Source: Candidatus Gastranaerophilales bacterium (GTDB lineage: Bacteria > Cyanobacteriota > Vampirovibrionia > Gastranaerophilales > Gastranaerophilaceae). From it: a DNA stretch of 64,000 bases. Of the stretch, positions 49,425-60,076 are shown one piece after another (position 1 is the stretch's first letter; each line of letters starts with the position of its first letter). The stretch is from contig CALVAX010000003.1 in assembly GCA_944325605.1 (NCBI GenBank), positions 1 through 64,000 of the forward strand. Reading direction: 5' to 3'. Both the position numbers and the translations under genes were made by a program. Under the pieces are notes generated by a model. It was not told the origin of the DNA. It saw nothing but the letters and a program-made list of their open reading frames with translations, and searched no databases.

Positions 49425-51926
49425 TTAAGATTCAGGATTTTGTGTGTCTTCAAGTTCAACACCCAGTTCAGCTGCCAGTTGGGCTTCCAGTTCCGGATCA
49501 AGTTTTGGTTTTGACGGAATTCTCATTGCATAGAATGAGCGGATTACGAAAATCAAAGCGATTACTAAGAATATCCATCCGGCAACCGGTGCAATATTTC
49601 TGAAGCTTTCAGAAATTGCGATTTCCATTGCAAGAAGTCCGAACAGGGTTGTGAACTTGATAATCGGGTTCATTGCAACAGAAGATGTATCTTTGAACGG
49701 GTCGCCGACAGTGTCGCCGACAACGGTTGCTTCGTGAAGCGGAGTGCCTTTTTCGGCTAAGTCAACTTCAACGATTTTCTTAGCGTTATCCCAGCAGCCG
49801 CCGGCGTTTGCCATAAATACTGCCTGGAAAAGACCAAATACTGCAATTGCAATCAGGTAGCTTACAAAGAACGCTACAGGTGCTGATGTAAACCCTGCCG
49901 GTGCTGATAAACAAGCAAAGGCAAGTGCAAACGTAAACAGTGCAATAAAGATATTAATCATACCTTTTTGTGCGTACTGTGTGCAGATTTTAACAACTTC
50001 TTTAGAGTTTGCAACGTTGGCACTCTTTGAATCAGCTTCGCCGAGTTTGATGTTTTCTTTGATGTATTCGGTTGCGGAATATGCACCTGTTGTAACAGCC
50101 TGCATAGATGCGCCGCTAAACCAGTAGATTACTGCACCGCCTGCGAGGAACCCGAGAAGTGTGTACGGGTTAAGTACGTTCAATATCATTTCCGGTTCAA
50201 TACCGAGAGTTGATTTGATAACAAGAATCAATGAGAAAATCATTGTTGTCGCACCAACTACCGCAGTACCGATTAACACCGGTTTTGAAGTAGCTTTGAA
50301 CGTATTTCCTGCACCGTCGTTTTCTTCTAAGTATTTCTTAGCATTGTCAAAATCGGGTTTGAAGCCGAAATCTTTTTCGATTTCTTCCGAGATGTTCGGG
50401 ATTTCTTCAATCAAAGACAATTCATAAACTGATTGAGCGTTGTCTGTTACAGGGCCGTAAGAGTCAACAGCGATTGTAACAGGCCCCATTCCGAGGAAAC
50501 CGAATGCTACAAGACCGAAAGCAAATACTGACGGATAAATCATCAGAGCTTCCGGAATGAATGTTGAAGCTACATAAGCCAATCCCATCAAAAGCACGAT
50601 AACCATGCCGATCCAGAAGGCAGAGAAGTTACCTGCAACAATACCTGAAAGGATTGTCAGGGATGCGCCGCCTTCACGTGAAGCTGTAACAACTTCTTCG
50701 GTATGTTTAGCTTTGGGTGAAGTGAATATTTTGGTAAATTCAGGAATAAGAGCAGCGCCGAGTGTTCCGCAAGAAATTATGCAGGAAAGAACGAGCCACA
50801 GATTTCCTTCCAGACCTCCGAGGAGCCAGTGGCTTACGCCGAAGGTCATAGCAATTGACAATATTGATGTCAGCCATACAAGGTTGGTCAACGGTTTTTC
50901 AAAGTCGAATTTTTCTGTTTTTGCTGCGTAAATTCTGTCTGCAATTCCGTTAATCCAGTATGCAACAACAGAAGTTACAATCATCAAAAATCTCATAACG
51001 AAAATCCAGGTTAAAAGCTGAACCTGATTTTCAGGCCCCGCAACTGCAAGCAGGATGAAAGAAACAAGCGCAACACCCGTTACACCGTAAGTTTCAAAAC
51101 CGTCAGCAGTAGGTCCTACAGAGTCGCCTGCGTTGTCACCTGTACAGTCAGCGATAACACCGGGGTTTCTCGGGTCATCTTCTTTGATACCGAACTGGAT
51201 TTTCATCAAATCTGATCCGATATCTGCAATTTTTGTAAAGATACCGCCTGCAACACGGAGGGCTGAAGCGCCTAAAGATTCACCGATTGCAAAACCGATA
51301 AAGCATGCACCTGCGATTTCGCCCGGTACAAACAATAGAATTGTAAGCATCAAAATCAATTCAACTGATACAAGGCAAACACCGATTGACATACCGGCTT
51401 TCAGCGGAATGTTCAATACATTAAGCGGGTTGCCTTTTAATGAAGCAAACGAAGTTCTTGCGTTTGCAAGGGTGTTCATTCTGATTCCGAACCATGCAAC
51501 TGCATAAGAGCCTAAAATCCCGATTACTGACCATGCCAGAATAATCAGAACGTTTTTAAGCGGCATTCCCTGCAGGTAGCCGAAATAAAACGCAATACAC
51601 AGCCCTATCAACACTTCAAGAACTAAAAGGAATTTGCCCTGCTGAATAAGGTAAGTTTTGCAGGTTTCAAAAATAGTGTTGCCTACATCAGCCATCGCTG
51701 CGTGGACTTCCAGTTTTTTAATCCTTGCAAATTCAATAAATCCGAATATCAAGCCGATAACCGAAATTGCAATACCAATAAGCAGCAGATTGTAGCTTGA
51801 AAGGCTTGCGTCTTTAATACTCGGAACAACTAAATCAGCTTCGCTTGCAAGAGCAGGCGAAACAGAGCAGAACAATGCAGCAAGAAGAGCCGCCATCGTT
51901 CCGGATGAAAGTAATTTCTTAAACAT
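49425..51926 (-). CDS. hppA: Membrane-bound ion-translocating pyrophosphatase
   Basis: 833 residues with about 16 membrane segments. Conserved acidic motifs DDPRNPGVIADCTGDNAGD (in part), TVVGDTVGDPFKDTSS and DNAKKIVEVD are intact. A Lys at GNTFKATSKP is the position where potassium-dependent enzymes have Ala, pointing to the K-independent, proton-pumping type (needs alignment). It hydrolyses pyrophosphate to pump protons, useful in low-energy fermenters. The first ~27 residues look like a signal sequence. Confidence 0.92.
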   Translation of the reverse strand: MFKKLLSSGTMAALLAALFCSVSPALASEADLVVPSIKDASLSSYNLLLIGIAISVIGLIFGFIEFARIKKLEVHAAMADVGNTIFETCKTYLIQQGKFLLVLEVLIGLCIAFYFGYLQGMPLKNVLIILAWSVIGILGSYAVAWFGIRMNTLANARTSFASLKGNPLNVLNIPLKAGMSIGVCLVSVELILMLTILLFVPGEIAGACFIGFAIGESLGASALRVAGGIFTKIADIGSDLMKIQFGIKEDDPRNPGVIADCTGDNAGDSVGPTADGFETYGVTGVALVSFILLAVAGPENQVQLLTWIFVMRFLMIVTSVVAYWINGIADRIYAAKTEKFDFEKPLTNLVWLTSILSIAMTFGVSHWLLGGLEGNLWLVLSCIISCGTLGAALIPEFTKIFTSPKAKHTEEVVTASREGGASLTILSGIVAGNFSAFWIGMVIVLLMGLAYVASTFIPEALMIYPSVFAFGLVAFGFLGMGPVTIAVDSYGPVTDNAQSVYELSLIEEIPNISEEIEKDFGFKPDFDNAKKYLEENDGAGNTFKATSKPVLIGTAVVGATTMIFSLILVIKSTLGIEPEMILNVLNPYTLLGFLAGGAVIYWFSGASMQAVTTGAYSATEYIKENIKLGEADSKSANVANSKEVVKICTQYAQKGMINIFIALFTFALAFACLSAPAGFTSAPVAFFVSYLIAIAVFGLFQAVFMANAGGCWDNAKKIVEVDLAEKGTPLHEATVVGDTVGDPFKDTSSVAMNPIIKFTTLFGLLAMEIAISESFRNIAPVAGWIFLVIALIFVIRSFYAMRIPSKPKLDPELEAQLAAELGVELEDTQNPES

Positions 51927-52020
51927 AAACTCTCCCTCTTTAAATTAAGTCGTTACACGCAACATATTATACTTCAAAGAAAAAAATATTACAACTTTTA
52001 ACAATATTTGAATACTTATT

Positions 52021-52965
52021 TTAAGGTTCTAAAATCCGTTTGTAATAAATATCACTTTTAATCGACAAAAAGCTTGCAATAAGGAATAGTAATGCCATAC
52101 TTGAAATAATTTCTCCGCACAGAATTCCTTTATCAAAATAGTAAATTATATACGCAAACAGTTTAGGAAATACCAGAAAATGTGCAACAGTAATAAAAGG
52201 ATGAAGTTTTATGACATCCCATATTGAAACCGGCACCCATACCCCTTTATCTTCAATATAATTTTCATACGTCAAAAACCGCCACAAAAGCGTGCAGAAA
52301 AACGCAAGAATTACAAAACCGAATGCAATCTGCCCTGATAAAAAAGACGCAACCGTCATTAAATAAAAAACGACAAGCGAGAGCGGAAATACTATGCTAA
52401 AATAAATATTGCCTTTTAACACATCAAACACCGAAATCTGTATTTTAGCAGCATCTTGCAGCGACTGCAAATACATTTCATCCATGTTTGAATGTTTTAT
52501 TGCTTTATTATAAATCTTTTTGTCAATTAAATTTTTATCCGACAATTCTTTGAGAGATTTTTTAAAACTTTCTTTAACGATTTTTTCTATTTTTATCAAA
52601 TGTCTTTCTCTTTGCGGGCCGAATTTTTCCAGCTTTCCCGTCTGTTTTAAATTCTTCAGTCCAAAGTCATACAAATCCGAATACAGGTTATTTAAAACGG
52701 TTTCATGCAAATCCTCAGGAACCCCTGATGCAATAAGGTCAACGGTTTTGTGAAAAATCCATTCTGCTATAACCTGTACAAAAATACTGCGTAATTCATT
52801 ATCTTTGCAATCCTCCAAACTTACACGCTCTCCGGCAAGAATGGAATACTTATAAACCAGATCACGGATGTAAATTCCTCTGTCACTGTATTCTTCAGGT
52901 ATCATACCTCTTACCTGAAACCTCAGTTGATTGGCAAATCCTTTATAATCAAATTCTTCGTTCAT
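52021..52965 (-). CDS. Multi-pass membrane protein, unknown
   Basis: 314 residues. The first ~190 are soluble and helical (VYKYSILAGERVSLEDC, NLYSDLYDFGLKNLKQTGK), and the last ~120 hold four to five membrane segments (YFSIVFPLSLVVFYLMTV, FGFVILAFFCTLLWRFL, AYIIYYFDKGILCGEII). No family is recognised. It is followed on the same strand by a secreted protein, 15 nt apart, suggesting a pair. Confidence 0.65.
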   Translation of the reverse strand: MNEEFDYKGFANQLRFQVRGMIPEEYSDRGIYIRDLVYKYSILAGERVSLEDCKDNELRSIFVQVIAEWIFHKTVDLIASGVPEDLHETVLNNLYSDLYDFGLKNLKQTGKLEKFGPQRERHLIKIEKIVKESFKKSLKELSDKNLIDKKIYNKAIKHSNMDEMYLQSLQDAAKIQISVFDVLKGNIYFSIVFPLSLVVFYLMTVASFLSGQIAFGFVILAFFCTLLWRFLTYENYIEDKGVWVPVSIWDVIKLHPFITVAHFLVFPKLFAYIIYYFDKGILCGEIISSMALLFLIASFLSIKSDIYYKRILEP

Positions 52966-52980
52966 TTAACTTCCCTTTTC

Positions 52981-53868
52981 CTATAAGCTCAAATAAACAT
53001 CTTCCTGTAATTTTATCTCAAACTCGCTTCCTGCAGGGATTGAGACCCGTCCGCCTTTATAACCTATCGAAAACAGAGGAGAGCCTGCAAAATTAACAAT
53101 ATACGCCGCAACTCCGACGATTGTCGGAACAGGCGAAATGATTACGCCGACAGGATTATCCGCAAGTTTTTGGGAAGTCGCACGTGTTTTTTTATAAAAT
53201 TTGTGGCCTTTTTCAACCTGATTTGCGACACCTTTCCAGTACTGGCGTTTGCCCTTTATGTTATTAATAAAGATTTTTTTATGGTTTGCTTTTGTGACTT
53301 TTCCGTGGGCGGAATATGTGCGGCCTTTAAATTGAACCGTTTCGATTTTTAATTCAACAAGCCCGCCGTTTCCGGTAATCTGCGGAAGGTGAGAATCCAC
53401 AACTGTTGCCGTAAATACAGTTCCGACAGGAATTGTCACATACCTCTGGTAAACCGGCGTGAGGGAAGTAAAGCTGACTTTTAAACCTTCTTTCAGATAA
53501 TCCGACACAAGATTATTTGATTTCAGGCGGAATTTTGTGCCTTTTTTGATTTTGATTGCAGTGAAATCATCCTGTGTTAAAGTGGTTCCGGGAAGATTTT
53601 TGTTGACTTTTTTTCTTGCAGGTTCCGTGACTTGCGGGGTTGTTTTTGGCGGCGCCGCGGAAGTTGATGTTGTTGATTTTGGTTTTGTGGTTACAGTTTT
53701 TGAGGGTGAAGCAGTCTTTGGCAAAGGCGGAAGACTTTCCTGTTCAAGTTTCGAGGGGTTGTAATTTTTCCTGATTTCTTCATCCACGGACAGGTCAAGC
53801 TGTAATGCCTGCACCGGCATAATTGACAGCATCAGCAATATATAAAGTAACAAAAATCTCTTTTTCAC
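52981..53868 (-). CDS. Secreted beta-rich protein, unknown
   Basis: 295 residues. A signal peptide (LLLYILLMLSIMPVQA) and a Pro/Thr/Ser linker (about 45-90, TTKPKSTTSTSAAPPKTT) precede a beta-rich domain (AIKIKKGTKFRLKSNN, YVTIPVGTVFTATVVDSH) and a C-terminus GYKGGRVSIPAGSEFEIKL. The repeated 'P-x-G-T-x-F' shape is typical of surface or periplasmic proteins. Function unknown. It stands in one unit with the upstream membrane protein. Confidence 0.65.
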   Translation of the reverse strand: MKKRFLLLYILLMLSIMPVQALQLDLSVDEEIRKNYNPSKLEQESLPPLPKTASPSKTVTTKPKSTTSTSAAPPKTTPQVTEPARKKVNKNLPGTTLTQDDFTAIKIKKGTKFRLKSNNLVSDYLKEGLKVSFTSLTPVYQRYVTIPVGTVFTATVVDSHLPQITGNGGLVELKIETVQFKGRTYSAHGKVTKANHKKIFINNIKGKRQYWKGVANQVEKGHKFYKKTRATSQKLADNPVGVIISPVPTIVGVAAYIVNFAGSPLFSIGYKGGRVSIPAGSEFEIKLQEDVYLSL

Positions 53869-53888
53869 AAGCTCCCCTGAAAATTAAT

Positions 53889-53932
53889 AACGTCAGGCTC
53901 GATTCCTGTACGAAATTGTTGAACCTGACGTT
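53889..53932 (-). terminator. Hairpin between gltA and the secreted-protein gene
   Basis: AACGTCAGG / CCTGACGTT 9-bp arms with a long loop, just after the gltA stop on the - strand. Confidence 0.65.
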
Positions 53933-53944
53933 ATTATAACAAAA

Positions 53945-55318
53945 TTATTTGTTTAACAATTCATTGATAGCCTTGGCGGCTTTTTTACCGGCGCCCATTG
54001 CGTTAATTGCGTTGGATTCACCAACCGGCGCAACGTCACCGCCTGCGTAAACTGTCGGAATATTCGTGGCTCTGGTTTCGCCGTCAACAGTTATGTAGCC
54101 TTTTTTATCAGTAATTATTTCAATACCGTCAGCCTCGGCAGAACGCTGTATAATCGGATTCGGGCCTGTGCCGAGCGCAACGATTACCGTATCAAGTTCC
54201 ATTGTTTCAATTTTGCCTGTCGGAACAGGTTTTCTGCGGCCGCTCTCATCAGGTTCGCCAAGTTCCATAACCTCAAGGTCTACAGCTTTTACGTAACCTT
54301 CTTCTCCGATAATTTCTTTCGGTGCATAAAGGAATTTAAATACAACACCTTCTTCTTTTGCGTGGCGGATTTCTTCAAGACGTGCGGGAAGTTCTTTTTC
54401 CGTACGACGGTAAATGATATAAACTTCTTCAAAACCGACTCTGACAGCGGTTCTTGCAGCGTCCATCGCAACGTTTCCGCCGCCGAATACAGCAACTTTT
54501 TTGCCGACTCTTAACGGTGTCGGGCTGTCAGGCTGGCCGGCATGCATCAGGTTTACACGGGTCAAAAATTCGTTTGCGGAAAATACTCCGTTAAGATTTT
54601 CGCCCGGAACGTGAAGCATTTTCGGAAGTCCGGCTCCGGAACATATAAATATTGCATCAAATCCGTCATCTTTTAATTGCTTGATAGTAATAGATTTTCC
54701 GACAACAACGTTAGTATGGAATTCAACCCCCATAGCCTTGAGGTTTGTAATTTCTCTGTCCAAAACAGTACGTGGAAGTCTGAACGGAGGAATACCGTAT
54801 CTTAAAACCCCGCCGAGCTCATGGAGTGCTTCAAACACAACAACTTCGTGTCCGGCTTTTCTCAAATCCGCAGCCGCCGTAATTCCGGCACATCCGGAAC
54901 CGACAATTGCAACTTTTTTACCGGAAGGTTTAATTTCCGGCATATCAGCTTTTGTATTGTCGCCGACATATCGTTCTAAAGCCCCTATTGCGACCGGAAG
55001 CCCTTTAATTCCTAAAATACATTTGCCTTCACACTGTCTTTCCTGCGGGCAGACTCTGCCGCAGACTGACGGGAGCATACTTGTTTCACGAATAATTTCA
55101 CCGGCTTTATCAAGATTTCCTTCCTTAATTTCGTGGATAAACTGCGGAATTTGAATATTAACCGGACAGCCTTTTACGCACTGCGGATTTTTGCAGTTCA
55201 AACATCTGGAAGCCTCAAGTTTAACCTGTTCGGGCGTAAGATTGCTCTCAACAGGGTCAAAATTGTGACGTCTTTCCATTTTATCCTGTTCTATAACTCG
55301 TTGTCTTTCTACAGCCAT
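53945..55318 (-). CDS. gltA: NADPH-dependent glutamate synthase small-chain type, homotetrameric
   Basis: 457 residues. N-terminal 4Fe-4S region with CLNCKNPQCVKGCPV and CGRVCPQERQCEGKCILG, FAD motif AIVGSGCAGITAAADL (about 132) and the NADPH motif VAVFGGGNVAMDAARTA. Close to the homotetrameric GltA family; this subunit can act alone or with sulfide/NADH oxidoreductase partners. A large gltB subunit is not in the window. It may make glutamate or serve ferredoxin:NADP electron transfer. Confidence 0.9.
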   Translation of the reverse strand: MAVERQRVIEQDKMERRHNFDPVESNLTPEQVKLEASRCLNCKNPQCVKGCPVNIQIPQFIHEIKEGNLDKAGEIIRETSMLPSVCGRVCPQERQCEGKCILGIKGLPVAIGALERYVGDNTKADMPEIKPSGKKVAIVGSGCAGITAAADLRKAGHEVVVFEALHELGGVLRYGIPPFRLPRTVLDREITNLKAMGVEFHTNVVVGKSITIKQLKDDGFDAIFICSGAGLPKMLHVPGENLNGVFSANEFLTRVNLMHAGQPDSPTPLRVGKKVAVFGGGNVAMDAARTAVRVGFEEVYIIYRRTEKELPARLEEIRHAKEEGVVFKFLYAPKEIIGEEGYVKAVDLEVMELGEPDESGRRKPVPTGKIETMELDTVIVALGTGPNPIIQRSAEADGIEIITDKKGYITVDGETRATNIPTVYAGGDVAPVGESNAINAMGAGKKAAKAINELLNK

Positions 55319-55464
55319 TTTTATATCCCCTTCTTATATGTTATGATTTACTATCAACATATAATATTGTAATTAAAAAACAGCACCAATGCAAGAAGTA
55401 AATTTCTCCGAACCTGACAGACCAATCCTCTTGCAAAACCTGCTTTTAATAGTAAAATTGCCTT

Positions 55465-57840
55465 ATGAGTATCGAAGAAAAGACCCTGAAAACTTTAGAA
55501 TTCGACAAAATACAGGAAAAAATTTCTCTTTTTGCTAAAACATCACAAAGCAAGACTATAGCTTTGAATGCTCCGGTTTTTGAAAAATATGATGACATTC
55601 AAAAAGCGCTTGATTATACGAAAGAAGCAAAAAGTCTTCTTGATTATGCTCTCGATATTCCGATAGGATTTGTTGCGGATATTGATACTATTCGCAAAAA
55701 TTCCCTCATCAGCTACCTTACGCCGGAAGAATTAACGGAGTCTGCCAAAACACTTCGTTCTTCAAGGCTTGTTAAAAAGTTTCTCGCTGAAAATTCGGAA
55801 CAAACAAAAATCCCGCAGCTTTTGACGCTTGCCGGCAATCTTGTTTCTGCAAAAGAACTTGAAGATAAAATTTTCGATACGTTTGACGAAAGCCTTGAGA
55901 TAAAAAAAGATGCAACTCCGGAACTTAAGGGGCTATGGGCGTCGCTTGGCGACAATGAAAAAAATCTGAAAAATAAAGTTAATGACCTTTTAAATTCCGC
56001 AGAATTTTCAAAACACCTGCAGGAAAATATTTACACAACCCGCGATGACAGAATTGTTTTTCAGGTCAAAGCGCCTTCCAAAAACAAGGTAAAAGGGATT
56101 GTACACGATGTTTCCGCAACAAACAAAACGTTTTATATTGAGCCGGAAGAGCTTGTTCCTGTAAACAATAAAATCAGAGAAATTAAAGCTCAAATTCACT
56201 CTGAAGAAGTCAAAATTCTGGTTTCACTTTCCCTGTTGCTGAAAGAGCGAATGACAGACCTTAAGATTGCAGAAAGAACTTTAGCTGAAATAGATTTTCA
56301 TTTTGCAAAAGCCAGATATGCAGCAAGAATTGAGGCTGTTGAACCGGAGCTTTCAAAAGAAAACAAGGTTGTTCAGTTTGAAAATATGCGGCATCCGCTT
56401 CTTATCGGAACCGTCGAAAATATTGTTTCTAACAATTTCGAAATCGGAAAAGATTACAAATCAATCATCATAACAGGCTCAAACACAGGCGGAAAAACAG
56501 TTACTATCAAAACAATCGGACTGTTTATTCTGATGGCAAAGGCAGGATTTTTCCTTCCCTGTACAATGGCTAAACTTTATCCGTTCAAAAAAGTTTTCGC
56601 AGATATAGGTGATGACCAGAGTATTCTGCAGAGTTTATCTACATTTTCATCTCATATGAAAAACATCATTGAAATTACGGAAAAATCGGATGCCGATACT
56701 TATGTGCTTCTTGATGAAATCTGCGCCGGCACCGACCCGCAGGAAGGTTCGGTTCTGGCTAAAGTTATTCTTGAAAATCTGGCAGAAAAAGGTGTTTATT
56801 CTACTATCACAACCCACTACGGAGAATTAAAAGCGCTTGAGTATTCAAACCCGTATTTTAAAAATGCATCTGTAGAGTTTGATACAAATACGCTGAAACC
56901 GACCTACAAACTCTTAATCGGAATTCCCGGCTTAAGCAACGCAATTGCGATTTCTGCAAACCTCGGACTCGACAAAAAAATTACGGAGAAAGCCAAAGAG
57001 ATTTTGACAGAGCAAAAAGATCCGTCAATTCTTGTGGTCGAAAAATTACAGCAAACACAGCAGGAGTTGAGCGACAATTTGAAAGAAACCGAAATTGCAA
57101 AAGAAGAAGCGGATGAACTAAAAAAAGAATATGAAGAAAATCTTGAGGCAATTAAAAAAGACAAGAAAAAAACTATTAAAAATATAAAGACAAAATTTGA
57201 CTATGAAATGCTTGAAGTAAGAGCCGAATTAAAATCAATTATTGATGATATGCGCAAAGAAAAATCAGAAAAAATTGCACGCAGATCATATTCACGCCTT
57301 GCAAAACTTGAACAGGGATTCAGAGAAAAACTTGATGAATACGATGAAAAGAATACCTATGCTCCTGTTGATTTTGAAAACATTCAAACAGGATGCAAAC
57401 TTCTTGTAAAAGATCTTCATCAGACTGTAACTCTTCTTTCGAAACCTGACAAAAAAGGGAAAGTTCTGGTTCAGATGGGCAACATAAAAACACAAATGGA
57501 TAAAAATAAACTTGCTCCTTATGACAAAAAATACGAAACAAAATCATCAGGCTACAAACCTGTGATTACTGAAAGATTTGAACTAAGAAAAACCGAACTT
57601 TCAAACAGATGCGATCTCAGAGGAAAAACGGTCGAAGATGCGCTTGATGAATTGGAATTGTTTCTTGATCAGGCAAGCCTTGCAGGTTTCAGCGAAGTAA
57701 CTGTTATTCACGGACACGGAACCGGAGCGCTTAAATCCGCCGTTCGGGAATTCCTTAAAAACTCTCCGTATCTGCAGAATTTCAGGCCCGGCGGCGACGG
57801 CGAAGGCGGAGATGGCGTTAGTATTGCTTTTTTAAGATAA
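55465..57840 (+). CDS. mutS2: MutS2 family endonuclease / ribosome rescue factor
   Basis: 791 residues. Clamp and lever helices in the N-terminal 300, Walker A IITGSNTGGKT, Walker B VLLDEICAGTDPQEG, then a long coiled coil (about 520-640), a KOW-like segment and a C-terminal Smr nuclease domain (CDLRGKTVEDALDELELF, VIHGHGTGALKSAVREFL in part). MutS2 suppresses recombination and in some bacteria splits collided ribosomes. Full length. Confidence 0.95.
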   Translation: MSIEEKTLKTLEFDKIQEKISLFAKTSQSKTIALNAPVFEKYDDIQKALDYTKEAKSLLDYALDIPIGFVADIDTIRKNSLISYLTPEELTESAKTLRSSRLVKKFLAENSEQTKIPQLLTLAGNLVSAKELEDKIFDTFDESLEIKKDATPELKGLWASLGDNEKNLKNKVNDLLNSAEFSKHLQENIYTTRDDRIVFQVKAPSKNKVKGIVHDVSATNKTFYIEPEELVPVNNKIREIKAQIHSEEVKILVSLSLLLKERMTDLKIAERTLAEIDFHFAKARYAARIEAVEPELSKENKVVQFENMRHPLLIGTVENIVSNNFEIGKDYKSIIITGSNTGGKTVTIKTIGLFILMAKAGFFLPCTMAKLYPFKKVFADIGDDQSILQSLSTFSSHMKNIIEITEKSDADTYVLLDEICAGTDPQEGSVLAKVILENLAEKGVYSTITTHYGELKALEYSNPYFKNASVEFDTNTLKPTYKLLIGIPGLSNAIAISANLGLDKKITEKAKEILTEQKDPSILVVEKLQQTQQELSDNLKETEIAKEEADELKKEYEENLEAIKKDKKKTIKNIKTKFDYEMLEVRAELKSIIDDMRKEKSEKIARRSYSRLAKLEQGFREKLDEYDEKNTYAPVDFENIQTGCKLLVKDLHQTVTLLSKPDKKGKVLVQMGNIKTQMDKNKLAPYDKKYETKSSGYKPVITERFELRKTELSNRCDLRGKTVEDALDELELFLDQASLAGFSEVTVIHGHGTGALKSAVREFLKNSPYLQNFRPGGDGEGGDGVSIAFLR

Positions 57841-57948
57841 ATTATTATATAATCATTAAACTTTCAAAGATTTTTTTTAATATAGTATAAAATAATTATT
57901 TTCTGTGTTATAATACTATGACGGACAGATTTTACCAAGGAGTTTCAT

Positions 57949-59109
57949 ATGCTGATTGTAGATTTGAGAGAACAAAATAAGCTGATAGATTTATTCTGCA
58001 CACTTGCCGAAATACCGTCACCGTCAATGAAAGAAGAAAAAGTAATTGAGTGGCTTGAAAACTATTGTAAAGATCATTCACTTGAATACAGGCTTGATGA
58101 TTATAAAAACGTTCTAATTAAAATTCCAGCAACCGACAATACAAAACCGCCATTGCTTTTATCTGCGCATATGGATGTAATAGGAGATGACAGCCCTGTT
58201 GTAACTTATCTTGACGGAGATTTGATAAGAGCAAAAGGCAGAACTCTCGGTGCCGACGACAAAGCCGGACTTGCAAATGCGCTTTATTTTGCAACAGAAT
58301 TGTCTAAATCAGACACCCCGCACGGAGAATTGGAACTTGTATTCACCAGAGACGAAGAAAACGGCGCTTCCGGTATCAGGAATATTGAATTTGACAAATT
58401 GAATTCAAAATACGTGCTTGTGCTTGACAGCGACAGCCTTGGACAACTTATGACATCCGGCGCAAGTTATACAACAGTAAAAATTCACGTAAACAGTTTT
58501 AAAGGCGGTCATTCAGGGATTGATATTGCCGATACGACAAGAGAAAATGCTGCAAAATTGATTGCGGATATTGTTTCAAACCTTCCGCAGGGCGTGTATT
58601 ATTCAAAAGACGGAGAAGTCGTCACCTCCTGCAACATTGGCGGAATTTCATCAGGAAATATAAATGTGACAAATATTATTAACACTACCGCCGATGCCAG
58701 TTACTCAATCAGAAGCTCAAGCCGTGATATGGAAAATGAATTGAAAGACAGAATGCTTTTTGAAATAGAGGATTTTAACAGGCAATACAAAGGGGTTGCT
58801 GAAGCTAAAATAACATTTGAAGAACATCTCCCGCCGTTTGAAAAAGCGGATGATGATTATATCCCGATTTTGTTTGAGGCTGTTGCTAAAAAAACAGGCG
58901 TAAAGCCGGAAATTTCTTCATTTCACGCAGGTGCTGAAACCCATATTTATGCTAACAGAACAAATTCTAAAGGCGAAAAATTTCTTCCGTTTCTTGTCGG
59001 ACTTGCAGATGTGCAAAATATGCACTCCGCTGAGGAAAATGTAAATTATAAATCTATCATTAAAGGTCAGGAATTGCTTAAAGCCTTTTATGAAGCATAC
59101 AACGGATAA
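57949..59109 (+). CDS. M20 family peptidase, tripeptidase T-like
   Basis: 386 residues. Zinc ligands are in LLSAHMDVIGDDSP, GADDKAGLANALY, RDEENGASGIRN and a late SFHAGAETHIYANR. A dimerisation lid lies at about 190-300. Predicted cytosolic aminotripeptidase or dipeptidase that frees amino acids. An aaggag site precedes the ATG. A short terminator closes the unit. Confidence 0.88.
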   Translation: MLIVDLREQNKLIDLFCTLAEIPSPSMKEEKVIEWLENYCKDHSLEYRLDDYKNVLIKIPATDNTKPPLLLSAHMDVIGDDSPVVTYLDGDLIRAKGRTLGADDKAGLANALYFATELSKSDTPHGELELVFTRDEENGASGIRNIEFDKLNSKYVLVLDSDSLGQLMTSGASYTTVKIHVNSFKGGHSGIDIADTTRENAAKLIADIVSNLPQGVYYSKDGEVVTSCNIGGISSGNINVTNIINTTADASYSIRSSSRDMENELKDRMLFEIEDFNRQYKGVAEAKITFEEHLPPFEKADDDYIPILFEAVAKKTGVKPEISSFHAGAETHIYANRTNSKGEKFLPFLVGLADVQNMHSAEENVNYKSIIKGQELLKAFYEAYNG

Positions 59110-59126
59110 AAAAATTATTTAGTAAT

Positions 59127-59162
59127 AAAAAAAAGGAATCTTTTAAAAGATTCCTTTTTTTA
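59127..59162. terminator. Bidirectional terminator
   Basis: GGAATCTTTT / AAAAGATTCC palindrome flanked by A8 and T7, between two convergent genes. Confidence 0.9.
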
Positions 59163-59183
59163 ATGTTTCAAAATTCTTGAAGC

Positions 59184-59783
59184 CTATATAGCAAGTGTAG
59201 TTGCTTCGATTTTCAATTCTATCGGCAATTCTTCAAGCGACTCTACACTTGGCTTAAGCGGTTCAACTTTCGGAGCCGGAGGCTTTGCTGAGGTCGCAGG
59301 CTTTGCGGCCTTTACCATCATAAGATCCGGATTTGCCTTGTAATTATGATAATCCGCCATAATCTTGTTTACAAAACGCTTGGTTTCAGCATACGGAGGC
59401 ACGGCATTGTATTTTTTTACATTACCCGGGCCTGCGTTGTAAGCTGCAAGTGCCAGTTCCATAGAGCCGAACATTTTGTACATCATCTTGTAATACATAA
59501 TCCCGCCTTTGATATTATCATTCAGCAGGTATGGATTTAATCCCATTCTTCTGGCAGTAGACGGCATAAGCTGGAATACTCCGACAGCACCGTGGGCGCT
59601 TTTTGCTTCGTGCCTGAAACCTGATTCTGTTCTTGCTATAGAAAGAGCAATTGCAGGATCTACTCCCATCTCCAGTGCATGTTTAACAATAGTAGCCTTT
59701 ACTGTGTTTATGTCCGCAGCATTTGCAGACGTAGGACAAAACATACACAAGAGTGTAAAAGTGATTAATAGTAGTTTTCTCAA
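59184..59783 (-). CDS. Secreted lytic transglycosylase (SLT)
   Basis: 199 residues. Signal peptide LLITFTLLCMFCPTSANA, then the SLT domain with the catalytic Glu in RTESGFRHEAKS, GAVGVFQLMPSTARRMG and LAAYNAGPGNVKKYN. A short Pro-rich tail follows. It cleaves the MurNAc-GlcNAc bond of peptidoglycan. No lipobox, so it is periplasmic and soluble. Confidence 0.92.
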   Translation of the reverse strand: MRKLLLITFTLLCMFCPTSANAADINTVKATIVKHALEMGVDPAIALSIARTESGFRHEAKSAHGAVGVFQLMPSTARRMGLNPYLLNDNIKGGIMYYKMMYKMFGSMELALAAYNAGPGNVKKYNAVPPYAETKRFVNKIMADYHNYKANPDLMMVKAAKPATSAKPPAPKVEPLKPSVESLEELPIELKIEATTLAI

Positions 59784-60076
59784 AATGTAATCCTCTGGTT
59801 GTAAATTGAAAATCCCTGATAAGCCATATTCTCTCCTCTTTTTCTAAAAGGTCTTTGACCTTCAGGAACCAAATCTATACATCTATAATATTACAAAAAT
59901 TTTAAATTTCAACCCCTTATTCAAAGCCACTCGCCAAAACCCGCTCAGGACAGGTATTTAGCAATTGTAAATTTTACATTTATTTGTCAAGTATAAAGTC
60001 AAATTGTTAAGTTTGCTATAAGATTTTTTTATGTTAGAATTTGAACAAGGAAGTATAGTTTTTAAGGAGAAGCAAA